Assembly: GCF_029784135.1 (NCBI RefSeq)
Contig: NC_073745.1
Location: 284,293,997-284,357,996, forward strand
DNA length: 64,000 nt
DNA from: Toxorhynchites rutilus septentrionalis
Taxonomy: Eukaryota > Arthropoda > Insecta > Diptera > Culicidae
Direction: 5' to 3'
The translations under genes and the position numbers were made by a program. Below are positions 33,168 through 44,510 of the stretch, one piece after another (the first letter of the stretch is position 1; the number at the start of each line of letters is the position of its first letter). The notes under the pieces are model-generated. The model saw only the letters and a program-made list of their open reading frames with translations. It did no database searches and was not told where the DNA came from.

Positions 33168-34610
33168 TTGACGTAGGATTACGTCTTTCGGGAACATATT
33201 GGGGTACAAATTGAAAAACGAAAATCGAGTACATCGTAAAAATTGTCCAATTTCAAACGCTTATTGCTCAGTCATTTCATGATGGATTGATGAAATTTTT
33301 GCGTCAATCGATTTCGGCACTTCATAACAATTTTTTATATAGAAGAAAACAATATATGTCATGAGACTAACTATCGAACAATTGAAAAATCTCAACCCCT
33401 ATCCTAACGGAAATACCCACTTCTGATTGGTCGAAATTGACGACACATGCTGCGGGTCCCTAACAGAGACATCAAAACCAAGCTGCCTGGGGGAAAACGG
33501 CATTGCAAACACATGAAAGTAGGGGGAGCTTTTTTTCCCACCGACATGTATTCCCTAGCAGAGATTTCAAATCCAAGGTGTCTGGGGGAAATCAGCATGT
33601 AAATACCCTCGTGGTCGATAGTTTAACTAACGACGCGCACAAATAAATAGTAGTCATTGTAATCAGCGTGGGCATTGCTGATTGCATACGTGCTGGCGAA
33701 TAAGTTGGGAGCGATGAACAAGTGTTTTTTGTTCGTTCCAATAAGAATCTTTCGATGGGTTGATTGAAGAATGATGTTTCAATGAACTGAATAGAACCTA
33801 TGCTTGATAGAATATAAATAAAATTTAAATTTGGAACTTTTATGTTGGTTGCTTCGTGAAATTTCATATCAATGACCGATCATGTATTGTAAAACATTTA
33901 GCACAACTGTAAGTGTAAAATTGTATGTGGTAGCTATTGTGTTAAAATGACTTGAAATATGAAACGATTTTTTTTCTCACAAGGAAAGTTCATGCGACGA
34001 GCAAAACTGAAAAAATGAAGGAATATTCGAAAAAGTGGTTTCACATATGCTCTACATATCGTATTGGGTGATGTTAGCCCAATTTAAATTCGCATTGAGG
34101 CATGTAGCATCGTCTTCCGTTGGGTTTAAAGCGAAAACGAAATGGATTGAATAAACACTCAGAAAATAAAAAAATTATGAATGAAATTTCCTTTTCCATT
34201 TCAAATATATTTTCTCTATACTAAAGTAACATTTTTTTCTAGTGAGAAAACTTGTGTTCGATAATGATAATTATCTTATATTACATTGATGAGTTTTTTT
34301 TTCTTTATTTCATCCATACATAACACAGGAGCCATCTCGTCCAGGACCACAGAGGGCGACTTTGGTATGTGATACGCACCAACTAATGATTAATCACCAT
34401 TCTTCTATCATTATCACTCGGTTAAGGACCGTAGTGGAGTGAACAAACAATACATAACAACCAGACAAAACGGACCCAAATCATTATCGAAGAGTTAAGC
34501 AATGTAATTCTTCAAGCATATCCAAAGTCAGCATGCAGCAGATAGCCTAACGGAATCCTACGTCAACTATGCGGTCGTGTTTTGGACACAACCCTCCCGT
34601 GACTTTTTTG
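33168..34610 (+). repeat. Diverged family A/B-type element
   Basis: The left end TTTTGACGTAGGATTACGTC (33168) and the right end CCTACGTCAACTATGCGGTC followed by TTGGACACAACC (about 34558-34608) are of the A/B type. Inverse units of the family B minisatellite are at 33440-33605. The 900 bp between 33606 and 34555 shows no recognised gene or repeat, so whether both ends belong to one element is uncertain. Confidence 0.45.
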
Positions 34611-34617
34611 ATAAAAT

Positions 34618-35475
34618 ACTATACCTGCAGAAAATTCGAATTCTGCTCTCGTTATTATTGATTGTATTCGTTTTTTATTGTTTTCATAGTCTCGGGAGCA
34701 AAGGCTCTATATTTTTGTTATATTTTTTTCTGAAAAGCAGAGGATTTTTCTCATAACATATGTCGAAATCAGAGAGGCGCTTTTTACGTTTTTGAGTTAT
34801 GATTTTTAAAAGTTAACCGATGGTCCAAAAAATCGTTCTTCACTTTTTTCCAAAAATGACTTTTTTTCAAAAAAATGATTACTTTTGAACTACTGGAGCG
34901 ATCCAGATGATCGATATATCAAATTTAACTCAATTAGCTAGCCATTTTTTAAAAAATGACACATTTGTCAATTAATTGAATTCTAGTCGCATACATCCAG
35001 TCTAGTCGAATAGAAATATTGAACGAAGCCTGAAAACTGTTAACTTTGAAAAATCATAACTCAAAAACGAAACAAAAGCCTCTCTTCGCAAGCTCTAGAA
35101 TACGCGAGACCACAGCGCAAGTCGGAGGAAATTTTCGTCAAAGAACGGGAATCGAACCCGAACCCCCGGCATGTTAGGTGTGACGCTAACCACTCGGTCA
35201 GTGGAGCACATATGTTATGTGAAAAATCCTCAGTTTTCCAGAAAAACTATAAAAAACATAGCGCCTCTGCTCCCGAGACCATGAAAACAATAAAAAATGA
35301 ATACAATCAATAATAACGAGAGCAGAATTCGAAGTTTCCGCAGGTATAGTAATTTTTGTCACCCTAATGAAAAAATAAAAAAATACGGGTCAAATGTTTT
35401 GCGATAAAGAACAAAACTACCAATTTTCACGAAAATATGAGAACCACTAGGTCGGTTTGGCATAGGATGGCTGTA
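34618..35475. mobile_element. Family D element copy 2
   Basis: The arms ATACTATACCTGCAG...GAATTCTGCTCTCGTTATTA (34615) and the inverse CTGCTCCCGAGACCATGAAA (35268)...GCAGGTATAGTA fold together. The right terminus CGGTTTGGCATAGGATGGCT extends to 35475, but the matching outer left terminus is missing. A SINE-2 fragment has been inserted in the right arm. Confidence 0.65.
35087..35209 (-). mobile_element. SINE-2 fragment
   Basis: Minus-strand GTGCTCCACTGACCGAGTGG and GGGTTCGATTCCCG match the SINE-2 head, with an internal deletion in the body (GTTCTTTGACG) and loss of the 3' tail. It replaces about 9 bp of the family D arm, so the insertion was accompanied by a deletion. Confidence 0.8.
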
Positions 35476-35721
35476 TTAACGCAATGCGGACCGCTCACGA
35501 GTTTTCTCGTGTTTCGCGTTTCGTCTGTTACGGATGAATCACGAAATAACCCGTGTTTCCTACACTTGAGGGTTGATTTCTTGGTTTGCCAAGAATCTAA
35601 CAAGGCCTACCGATTACTCGTCTTCGTCTCATCCACATCGAAGGAAACGATCTCATTCGTGGAATCCGAACAAAGGAAGCGTTCAAGTTTGCTCTAAAAC
35701 GTGCGGTCCTTAATATGTTAA

Positions 35722-36006
35722 TATGTTTGTCAAGTTATACCGCCATGTTCATGAAATTTTATGAATTTGCTTATATTTTCCAACAACTTGTCCAAATACA
35801 TCATTATGGTAAAAATATATGTTTAGGAGTTACGTTGAAAAACATTTGAAGACACGTGGGTTAATACAAAACGTAACGATAATGTTTTTCAACGTAACTA
35901 CTAAATATATAGTTTTACCATAATAATGTATTTGTAAAAGTTGTTGAAAATTATAAGCAAATTCATGAAATTCCATGAACATGAATGGTATAACACGACA
36001 AACATA
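35722..36006. mobile_element. Foldback MITE with TTAA duplication, copy 1
   Basis: Near-perfect palindrome from TATGTTTGTCAAGTTATACC to its inverse, with arms of about 130 bp. It is flanked by TTAA at 35718-35721 and 36007-36010, the piggyBac-type target. A second copy is at 47391-47666. No ORF. Confidence 0.85.
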
Positions 36007-36976
36007 TTAAAATAGCCTATCTATATATATAAAAATGGATTTCTGTCTGTCTGTCTGTCTATCTGATTCTTATGGACTCGGAAACGAATTAAACACAAAT
36101 TTCTACATTACTCGGGAATTAACCAAGCAAATGAAACCAAATTAGGCATATTGAGGTTTTAGGGTGCAATAAATGTTTCTATTGTGGTTAGACAATCCAC
36201 CCCCCTTTCTAAAGGGGGGCTGCCATACAAATAAAACACAAAATTCTGCATTACTCGAGAATTAATCAAGCAAATGAAACCAAATTGGGCATATTGTAGA
36301 TTTAGGGTGCAATAAATGTTTCTATGACGGTTGGACTATCCACTGCCCTCTCTAAGGGGGAGCTGCCATACAAATGAAACACAAATTTCTGAATTACTCA
36401 AGAATTAATCAAGCAAACGAAACCAAATTTGGCATGTGGAGGATTTAGGATGCAATAAATATTTCTATGGTGGTTAAACACCAGGGTGGGCTGTCATACA
36501 AATGAAACACAAATTTCTGCATAACTCGGTATGACACCCCTCTCTCCTCTGGAATGGAGAGGGGGTCCCATAAAAATATTACAAATATTTCAACCAGAAA
36601 TATTCAAACCAATCATGACAATTGAAAATTGTCGTAAGACTTTGAAGGTAAAAGGGAAAATTCGGAAAATTAAATTCCCATATGTGTTACAATTACATAG
36701 TGACAAGTGCTGTTAGTCCATTTGATGTTTGCGCTAGCGAAATTGATCTTTGTTCGAAACTGGAAATGGATTTTAATGTGATGATTCTATCTATACCAAA
36801 AAAGGATGTGTTGATAAGAGCAGAACTCAAAGAAGGAATTGTCCGATTTAGGGTTTTCTTTATTCTATCATATTTTCTATATAAAACATTTATTTCATGT
36901 AACGGAGAAACATGTTATTTGCAAGTGGTTGAAAAATCTTGAACGAGAATTGTGTCTGAAAATAATCTGATATTAT

Positions 36977-38441
36977 TTTTTTTCCAAAATATATATTTTT
37001 ATCAAGGCTCATATGGCGTTAGCCTCACGGGGCCGGGAGTTCAATACTTTGACAATTTTTGTCTTACAACTATATTAGTAATATGTAACCGATTACTCGC
37101 GGTTGGCTCGAGGTTAGTATTACAAGTGTTTTCGTAATTCGGATGTTGCTGTCTCCAATGCTCCGTACGTGTGCCCGACATGGGATACTTCCTATTGGGA
37201 TGCAGCTGACCATTAATCAGCAACGCCCCCCTAGTCTGTAACCCATATCTAGCGTGGTGCATCTTTTTCGACTCGAGGAATCCAGGATAGAATGGTCACT
37301 AGCCGGCGCAATCATCAGCTCGTGTAGAGTTGTTATGAGCGGTACAACCTTTGGCTCTTGTTGAATGATCAGTGGACTGCACAACCTTTGGCCCGTGTAT
37401 CTGTAAAGAGTGTGTGTATGTATTGCCGCGACTAAGTATAAGTTTATCGATCGGATAGGAGGGATACAAAACGGGGACACAACGAAGGAAACATCATTAA
37501 ACGTTGACATCGGCGTTCCTGAGGAACAGGTATAGATGAAGCAGAAGATCAGGATCACGGCTACCTAAGATATCCCGGACGGGGATCTCCGATTGTCTGC
37601 CTTGTGCTCTCAGTGCTCTAGAGAGCTGAGAGCGAGCAGTATGGAACCGGATACACGACCAGACAACATAATCGATGTCGTGGTAGCCATCGCCACAATC
37701 ACAAAGATTGTTTGCTGCGAGCCCAATGCGATAGAGATGCGCGTTTAGGTTGTAGTGATTGGACATAAGCCGAGATATCACGCGAATGAAATCACGACCT
37801 ACATTCAATCCCTTGAACCATGCACTCGTCGAGACCTTAGGGATAATCGTGTGTAACCAACGACCGAACTCATCTCCACTCCACATGCGCTGCCAACTAA
37901 CGAGCGTATACTGACGAGGAATGTGGAAAATTCATTATAAGCAATTTGCCTTTCAAAAAGTGTGCCTTCTAGAGCGCCCACCTTAGCTAGCGAGTCCGCT
38001 TTCTCATTCCCCGGAATCGAACAATGAGAGGGAACCCATGCTAAGGTAATCTTGGATAATTTTTCGACCAAAACACTCAATAGTTGTCTTATTCTTGTTA
38101 GGAAATAAGATGAGCGTTTATCAACCTTCATTGAGCGGATTGTCTCTATTGAGCTGAGACTGTCTGAAAAAATAAAATAGTGGTCGATGGGCAATGTTTC
38201 AATGATCCCTAATGCGTAATATATCGCACCCAGTTCAGCGACATACACGGAACAAGGATCTTTGAGTTTGAACGAGGCACTGAAATTTTCACTGAAGATG
38301 CCGAAGCCAATGGACCCGTTTATGTATGAACCGTCAGTAAAGAACATTTTATCAGATCTAACTTTCCCATATTCTGCCGAAAATATCGGCGGAATATAAT
38401 CGGTAGATGATCTGGGATTCCCTGGATTTTTTGTCGCATGG
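36977..38441 (-). mobile_element. 5'-truncated LINE of a second I-like family
   Basis: The 11-bp duplication TCTGATATTAT (36966-36976 and 38442-38452) defines the insertion. The minus-strand 3' end has GAGGCTAACGCCATATGAGC, a GGCT...AGCC hairpin, then TTGATAAAAATATAT and an A run. The coding part is RNase H plus the C-terminal finger and is clearly diverged from the 14167 family. Confidence 0.9.
37497..38441 (-). pseudogene. LINE ORF2 C-terminal fragment (RNase H), second family
   Basis: Starts at the truncation. RNase H motifs are FTDGSYINGS (D), AELGAIYYAL (E), SDSLSSIETI (D) and SHCSIPGNEKADSLAK (H, D). The frame shifts once near 37900-37920 and resumes as GDEFGRWLHTIIPKVS, then the finger CDCGDGYHDIDYVVWSC, ending at 37497. 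About 60-70% similar by eye to the 14522 protein over the same blocks, so a related but separate family. Non-functional fragment. Confidence 0.88.
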
Positions 38442-39475
38442 TCTGATATTATAATGATGAGTTTTGTTAGAAATACTAGGAATTTTATAGTAAAAAGTAA
38501 ATTCAACGGGGTCGAATAGAAGATCAATCAATGAACAGTTCTGCGATTGAACCCATGAACTTGCTCATAGTGAAATATAATTGAAAATATAAAATTTTGG
38601 GCAGGACGAAAATGGCCGGGTCAGCTAGTGTACTATAAAAAAAGACAATAAATTAGAGCTATTATTTTTTAAATATGTCGAGAATGACAGCATTTAGAAG
38701 GATAATTTGTGGTTAAAAATGATCGTTAACATCCAAAGTTTCGAAAATTTATAAAAATTCGATGTTCCTCAAAGTTCGTCAAAAATAGTTTCACCATCTT
38801 GGGCTCATGTTTTAAATTTCCTACATGACCTCTATCTTATATGAAAAAATTAAAAAAAATACATATATAAGTTTAAAAAAAATTAGAAATGTTTTTCCAT
38901 ATATCTCGAGAATGGCTGCATTTAGAAGGAGATTGATAAAGAGCTTTTTTATTTTAAATCACATCAAGATTCAAAATTTGTGACTAAAAATGAATGTTAA
39001 CATACAAAAATTCGAAGTTTCAAGAATTCATAAAAATTCGATGTTCCACAAAGCTCATCAAAAATAGTTTTACCATATTGTACTAATTTTTTAAATTTTC
39101 CACATGACTACCATTTTATGTGAAAAATTAAAAAAAAATGTATATTTTAGATATTGCAATTTAAAGTTTTTTTTGTAAATAAAAAAAAGAGTACTAATTT
39201 TCTTTTCAATGTATAATTTTTCACGTTTTAACATCAATACTCTATAACTCTTTCTAAGACACTATTTCGGTACAACTTATAGTCTTTGAGATATAAATTA
39301 TCAAAGATTTCTCCTACTAAAATCGATACGCCCTTTCCAAAAGTTACACTTGAGTCAAAAAATTTTTCCAAATGCTGTGGGAAACTCATATTTCCTCCAA
39401 TCCAAACGGAATACAAACTCTCATTCGAATCAAAAATACTCATGTTCTGTCATTTGTCGATTTCATTTGGAATTG

Positions 39476-40908
39476 CTCGACAGCGAAACTCCGCCGGATA
39501 ATGAGTCGAGCTACGTGAGATACTTTACCGCCTCCGAGCGATAGGCGGCAGCAAAAAAAAATACGCACAAAGTTGAAAAACAATTCTGATGATGCGAATG
39601 GCCTAGTTTCGGATCGAATGTACGAAACAAGCCCACATTCAATAATGTCGATATCCCAGCCGACTCGGGATCAACCAGTCATAAGACAGCCAGTCCTGTG
39701 CTGGGACAAAATGACAGAAACAGAAGCAAATCAGGATTAAATTCAATTTACGCCCCCATTCGGTTCACAAAACCGACTTCGATGGCAAATGCTGCGAACG
39801 TGAAGCTCAGAAGCCGCTGTGCCATGATTAGTCTAGAGCCTGGGGCGGGGGGTAACTTGCCTGGTGGCAAATTTTGGGATCCCACCACCCCCGTTACCGC
39901 CACTGTAATGGAATTCACTATAGTTTCTATGAGTGTATTATCGCAGAGCTTCTTGCTCTGCTCGATGACATAGTTTCATGTGGATAGACTCGGCGGTAAC
40001 AGGAAACTTATTACGGGTAACGAATCTAATTTCAAGGGATCTGCGGGACCCGGTTGGAAGGCGTCAGTCGGAGTTGTCCGCATGAGATTCCCCAAGTAAT
40101 AGCTTCTTCCAACGCTGATGGAAACGTCAGAGATGACTGTAAAGCGACCCAAATAGTGAGACGGTCACGTTTGGACTTGAAACGGAGAAAGAAACAAATG
40201 TATTTGTCCCCCGCAAAACCACTGCAAGGCTTATGATGGAAATGCATACCGCTTGAATTTCTTATGCGCAGGCACTCAACAGCTCCGCCACTTAATGCAA
40301 AACAATCTCGCCCCAGAAATTGAATTTACTTCCGCAAAAAGGGCTCTATCCATCCTACGGTATGAAACCTGTCACTATTGCGAAAGAAATATAAAACATT
40401 TCAATTTATCTCCTGCAGCGGTGGTACTCGTGACTCGGGCATTCGGGGTTGAGCCAGGGAACAGCACGGCAAACCCCAGGAAAATATTCGTCCGTGCAGC
40501 ATAATAATAACACGTGTGCTTCAACGAACTTACTCTGACTTGGTTTTCCCAGCCGGGTGAAGGTCACATCGAGCGCCAGATTACCCTGCAACAGCAGCAG
40601 TAGGAGCAGCACGACTCCCTCTCACAACCAGGGGAGCAACAGTTCCGTTTGTGGGGGGCTTCATGAGCAGTTGAAGTGTTATAAATAATTTTAGATATTA
40701 TTTCATTCCATCCCGAGCACAGAGGGGAAAAAAGAAATTTCCATTCAACAAACCAAACGGCAAGGGAGGGCTTGTTTTCATCGGAGTGGTTCTTCGATGC
40801 ACTTTTTTGCTTTTGGGAGGGAAAATGGAAGAAAGAGTTATCGTGTGGTGAAACCGGTACTCACAGTTTGATTTGGGGTGTTCATGTTTTTTCTAAGTTG
40901 ATGAAATT
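39476..40908. other. Unassigned, possible host DNA
   Basis: No transposon end was recognised. Base composition is more balanced than the flanks. The only gene-like item is the exon candidate at about 40490-40612 on the minus strand, listed separately. Confidence 0.35.
40535..40612 (-). other. Candidate exon: signal-peptide-like coding segment with splice donor
   Basis: The minus strand reads VVLLLLLLLQGNLALDVTF followed by TRLGKPSQ and then CAGAGTAAGTTCG, a good splice-donor match. A leucine core followed by a polar stretch looks like a secretion signal at the end of an exon. However, no in-frame ATG exists between the upstream TGA and the leucine run, so an upstream exon would be required. 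No product can be named. Confidence 0.25.
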
Positions 40909-41788
40909 TTGACGTAGGACTACGTCTTTCATTTCTATACCGGGGTGTAAAATCAAAGTTTCGAAAACGAAAGCGTTACGCCAGAGACCGAGATTTTGAG
41001 TGTTAATAGCTCCTAAACAACTGAACGAAATGGTATGATAAACACTTCATTCGGAAGATAAAATGTCTACGCGTTCTATACTTGTTACTTTCTGATCCAA
41101 AAACTTGTTTCAATAGTCTTAAATTTGCTTTCAAAACAGGCTATTGAAATCACCAATCGGTATATAAGCGAGCGCCGCTCGGAAATCCACTCAGTTCTAA
41201 TTGAACAGCGATTGGAGCATGTTGTCGCTGTTGTGGTGAAGCTCTTCATTTATCATGAAAGCGCGGATGAACGGTGTCACCAAAAGATTGGTTGTGCACT
41301 TGGCCAGAAGGGAATCCATCAGGAGGAGAGTGATGCCACAAACGGTTCCCGGGGAAGATCTCGAAGCAGCCGCTACACATACACGCGCGGAATTCTTTCC
41401 GTTTGGATGCCGTTCAGCATCGAGAAAGATCCGGAAAATAATCTGTCAGTTCCTCTGGGAATTTAAAAATACATTCTTGTGAAAGAGTTTATTTTAATGT
41501 TTTCTATCCATGTAACACTGTGACCAAATACATTTGGTTTTGTGATTTTTCAATCAATCGCAATTAACAGGATAGCTTCTGAAGATTATTATTCCTCATC
41601 AGTAGGATATTTCCGTATCCAATATTGGATGCATAAAAACTTGTGCCTCCAACGTAACGCTCTCGTTTTCGAAGTTCTCCAAATATTCATTCATTCAGAA
41701 TGAATTCAGATTTCAAACAAATGATCTCTAAATCAACGATAGTCGTACGTCACCCTTGCGGTTATACCATAGATATATCCCACTTCCT
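40909..41788 (-). mobile_element. Family A element copy 1
   Basis: Ends: TTGACGTAGGACTACGTC at 40909, and GTACGTCACCCTTGCGG then TTATACCATAGATATAT to 41788. The internal block from 41161 carries TATATAAG and a short frame also found (diverged, inverse) at 42862-43110. Other members are 42485-44510 and 48752-49396. No recognisable transposase. Confidence 0.65.
41161..41195 (+). promoter_or_regulatory. TATA box and initiator inside family A
   Basis: TATATAAG at 41161 followed by CTCAGTTC with TCAGT at 41191-41195: 30-bp spacing, the classic arthropod TATA-Inr core promoter. The related copy on the minus strand at about 43085 keeps TATATAAAC. Function is inferred. Confidence 0.45.
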
Positions 41789-41946
41789 GTTTTTGACCCA
41801 GTTGAAAAACGTTCACATATTCAATAATTTTATATTTTGATTATTGAAAACATAAAATTGATGTTCAAAACAAATTCATTACAGTTATAATGTATTGATG
41901 TTGCGAATCAAACAGCTCGGCTTCCTTCTCATTATAAAATATCTGC
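41789..41946. other. Short AT-rich spacer
   Basis: Nothing recognised. Confidence 0.4.
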
Positions 41947-42080
41947 CATTGCATGCCAAAGTGATATAGTGGTTCTCAGATTCTTGTTAAAATTAGTAGT
42001 TTCGTTCCTTAACGCAAAATATTATATGCGCATTTTTTCTTTTTTTTTTATTAGTATATCAATTCCCATTTTAGGGTGAT
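41947..42080. repeat. Family D terminal fragment
   Basis: GCCATTGCATGCCAAAG, GTGGTTCTCAGATTCTTG, TTAGTAGTTTCGTTCCTTAA, CGCAAAATATTAT and TTTTAGGGTGATC follow the family D left terminus order seen at 12770-12890. Confidence 0.6.
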
Positions 42081-42111
42081 CCGAAAAAAATTTTCCCCTT
42101 TTATTTCCTTT

Positions 42112-42292
42112 TCCTTTTTTTTAAATAACATATCCTAGAACCAGAGGATTTTTTTTCGATTTTACAACAGATTACAACACGATTACAACAGAAAAATTGC
42201 TCTGCTTTTGATGCACTTTAATGAGATTCAAACTCACGACCTTTGCATCGATGATCGAACCACTAGCTCCATTAGACCACTTGAAAATGTAA
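42112..42292 (-). mobile_element. tRNA-derived SINE (SINE-4)
   Basis: The minus-strand head CAAGTGGTCTAATGGAGCTA (A box) and GGTCGTGAGTTTGAATCTC (B box) is tRNA-like. The body ends at an A-rich tract. Head and body differ from SINE-1 to SINE-3. No clean target-site duplication was found. It could be a decayed tRNA pseudogene with flanking repeat instead. Confidence 0.6.
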
Positions 42293-42425
42293 TGCCCAAC
42301 AGTCGAACATGAACCTAAAAAAAATCCTGCAGCAAATGCTTATTTCATTGCTTTCAGACAAAAATTTTGCGTCATGAAAAAAAGGGACATAATAACATAT
42401 CAAACATTCACAACATTCACAACAA

Positions 42426-42484
42426 CAATGAAGAGTCTTCGTAGCCTAATTGGTTGCGTGTCCGCTACTAAGCGAACAATCATG
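42426..42484 (+). mobile_element. SINE-1 head, truncated
   Basis: AGTCTTCGTAGCCTAATTGG and TTGCGTGTCCGCTACTAAGC match the SINE-1 5' end. It breaks off at CATG where a family A element begins (42485), so that element inserted into the SINE or replaced its body. Confidence 0.7.
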
Positions 42485-44510
42485 GTATAACCGCAAGGTT
42501 GAAGTAGGACTACCGTTGATTTAGTGATAATTTGTTGGAAGTGCATCTGAGTCAATTCTCAGTAAATGGATGAATGCGGGGGTTTTCGAAAACGAAAGCG
42601 TTACATTGAAGGCACATGGTCGCGCTACCTCTTTTTTGACTAAACGAAGTGTCATGATTATCTCTTCCAAGCAGAACTGGAAGATTATTTGTCAGCAACG
42701 ATGACATTTTTTCGATCTCTTCTCCCGGACGATCACCAGTAATCAATGATTTCCCTATAACCACCAAACGAAAAACGTAGCGCGTGTATGTGTGTGTGGC
42801 GGTCGTCTTCAATGCCTCAAGCGGAAACCTTTTTCGATGCTCGTGTTTTCTTGGCCAGCCTTTAGTGGTACCATTCTTCTCCCGGTGGATTTCCTTTTGA
42901 CCTTAAGGGAAATCTTTTATGAACCCGACACGCACCAATTCCGTTTGTTTGCACAAACAGGCTCTTGGTGACACCGTTCATCAGCGCCATCATGATGAAC
43001 AAAGTTAGCTTCGCCACAGCAGCGACAACATGCTCCAACCGGTGTTCAATTATAACAAATTCCGAGCGGGGCAAGTTTATATACAGATTTATGTGATTTC
43101 AATCAGTGCCGAAAATATTCACGTTCACGGCATTCAAATACGGCGAATTTCAGCCTGCCTTGTATTGACAACCTACTGCTCAAGCGAGAGTCGATAAATA
43201 TGGAACAACACTATCAATGAACACCAGTGCAATGAACATCAACATCAGCTTGCCATAAAGTTCATTTTTCATTTGCATATTCATTTTTGCCATGATATTC
43301 GTAACGTCGAAATTGAATATCATTGCGTGTTAGTGAAAATCAAAGCATAAAATTCAACGTCAACTAATTGAGAGTAAAATCGATTAATGGTAAAGGATAG
43401 CCATTTATTATACAAAATTCTTGTTTTTGGCGACATTGGCAATGAAATGTATGGTATAACTCTAGCTATATTTTATGAATCTACTCCCGATTGGCCAGAA
43501 ATGGCGTACACCCCAATTATATGGGCAATGGGTGACAATAACAGACGAGCGAAAAACGAACATAATCTTGTTTTGATTTCCGGTTTAATGATACTGGCTA
43601 TAAATGACTAGCAAACATATAAAACCCCTACGATATGGGTATTGGATGGAAGGGCTTAAACAGCGGAAGTCGAATATCGTATTCCGGTGGCTTCCGGTGC
43701 ATTGAAAACCGCCCTAGGAGACCGAAAATGGAGTTAGTGAAATGGAGTTAGATAAAGAAAGTGTTAGAAACTAAGATCGTGTTAGAGCGAAATGGCGATA
43801 GTAAAAGATCAAATAAAGCGGAAACGGAAACGGGAACGTACCGTACCCTTCACGGTAAAGATCGCGAGTTGAATTCTCACTCCCGACATTCTTCCAAAAA
43901 TGGAAGTGACAAGCCAGCCAAAAAGGTGTTGAATGTCATTATAATACAGTATAAAAAAAAAGAAACGGAAACGGAACGCTCAACGCCGTTCAACGCAAGA
44001 TGTCGCTCAACCGCTCAACACCGCACAACGGTCAACGCTCAACGAAAGCTAATGTTGCCTTCTCCGGATTCCTTTGTTTCTAAATATGGAAATCAAAACG
44101 TTTTCAATAAAAATTCACTGCAAGCGATGAGGATCAACTTAACGTTCGTGATAATCACCTGAAATTATTGACAGTAATGGAAGTGCCTGAATGCAGGCTT
44201 TCCGAAATTCGTTCATGCTCTATTCGTTCAATATACCAGACAAAGTTCACGCGTCTCGACTCTTGTGTTATATTCATTATGACAGATATGGCGTTGAGTT
44301 TCAACAGAAGAAAATTCATCCGACACTGGGAAAAAGCTAATGTCTTCATTCGTGAACAGATTTTGATAATTTGTGGCACTGATTTTATCTTTCCAATGAA
44401 GTGATTGATTAGAAGGTATGAACGCTCAAAATCTTGTTGGTTCGGTGTAACGCTCTCGTTTTGAAACTTTCACCTTAACCCCAGTATAGAAATGAAAGTC
44501 ATAGTCATGC
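42485..44510 (+). mobile_element. Family A element copy 2 (2.0 kb)
   Basis: Left end GTATAACCGCAAGGTTGAAG and GCATCTGAGTCAATTCTC. Right end ACGCTCTCGTTTTGAAACTT...CCCCAGTATAGAAATGAAAG (44450-44497). The internal inverse block 42862-43110 shares HRLEHVVAAVAKL- and MNGVTK-like translations with copy 1 (41190-41290), indicating a once-coding passenger. A SINE-3 fragment sits at 43843-43969. No recognised transposase. Confidence 0.6.
43843..43969 (+). mobile_element. SINE-3 copy, 5'-truncated
   Basis: GATCGCGAGTTGAATTCTCA (B-box region), TTCTTCCAAAAATGGAAGTG, GTCATTATAATACAGTATA and an A run match the SINE at 27331-27482, inversely oriented. The A box is missing. Flanks GGAAACGGAAACGG (43821) and GAAACGGAAACGG (43970) suggest a duplication of about 13-18 bp. 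Confidence 0.8.

Larger units (their letters stand above)
36020..38628 (+). mobile_element. Helitron-like element with minisatellite, split by a LINE
   Basis: 5' end TCTATATATATAAAAATGGA, then (GTCT)n at 36043-36061. Four units of about 135-145 bp follow (36099-36540; core TTACTCGAGAATTAATCAAG and GCTGCCATACAAATGAAAC). The shared body comes next and a 3' end GGGTCAGCTAG at 38628. TC at the 5' end, CTAG at the 3' end and absence of TIRs fit a non-autonomous Helitron; no Rep protein is seen. A LINE fragment (36977-38441) interrupts it. Confidence 0.6.
31290..39475. mobile_element. Family R foldback element, copy 1, opened by nested insertions
   Basis: The left arm 31290-32203 begins AATTCCAAATGAAATCG. 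The right arm 38632-39475 ends CGATTTCATTTGGAATT. The arms share, in inverse order, TTTTCCACAGCAATTGGGAA, TATCTCAAAGACTATGAGTC, ACTCTTTTTT and CACATCA-GATT blocks. The original centre (TAGTA...TACTA) now holds about 6.4 kb: two Helitron-like pieces, a family B relative, a family D element with a SINE, a TTAA MITE and a LINE fragment. A SINE-2 splits the left arm. A compact second copy is at 46752-48742. Confidence 0.72.

Noticed and set aside
40909..41800. Histone-like gene inside family A
   Set aside because: The promoter layout is histone-like, but no histone fold motif can be read in any frame.
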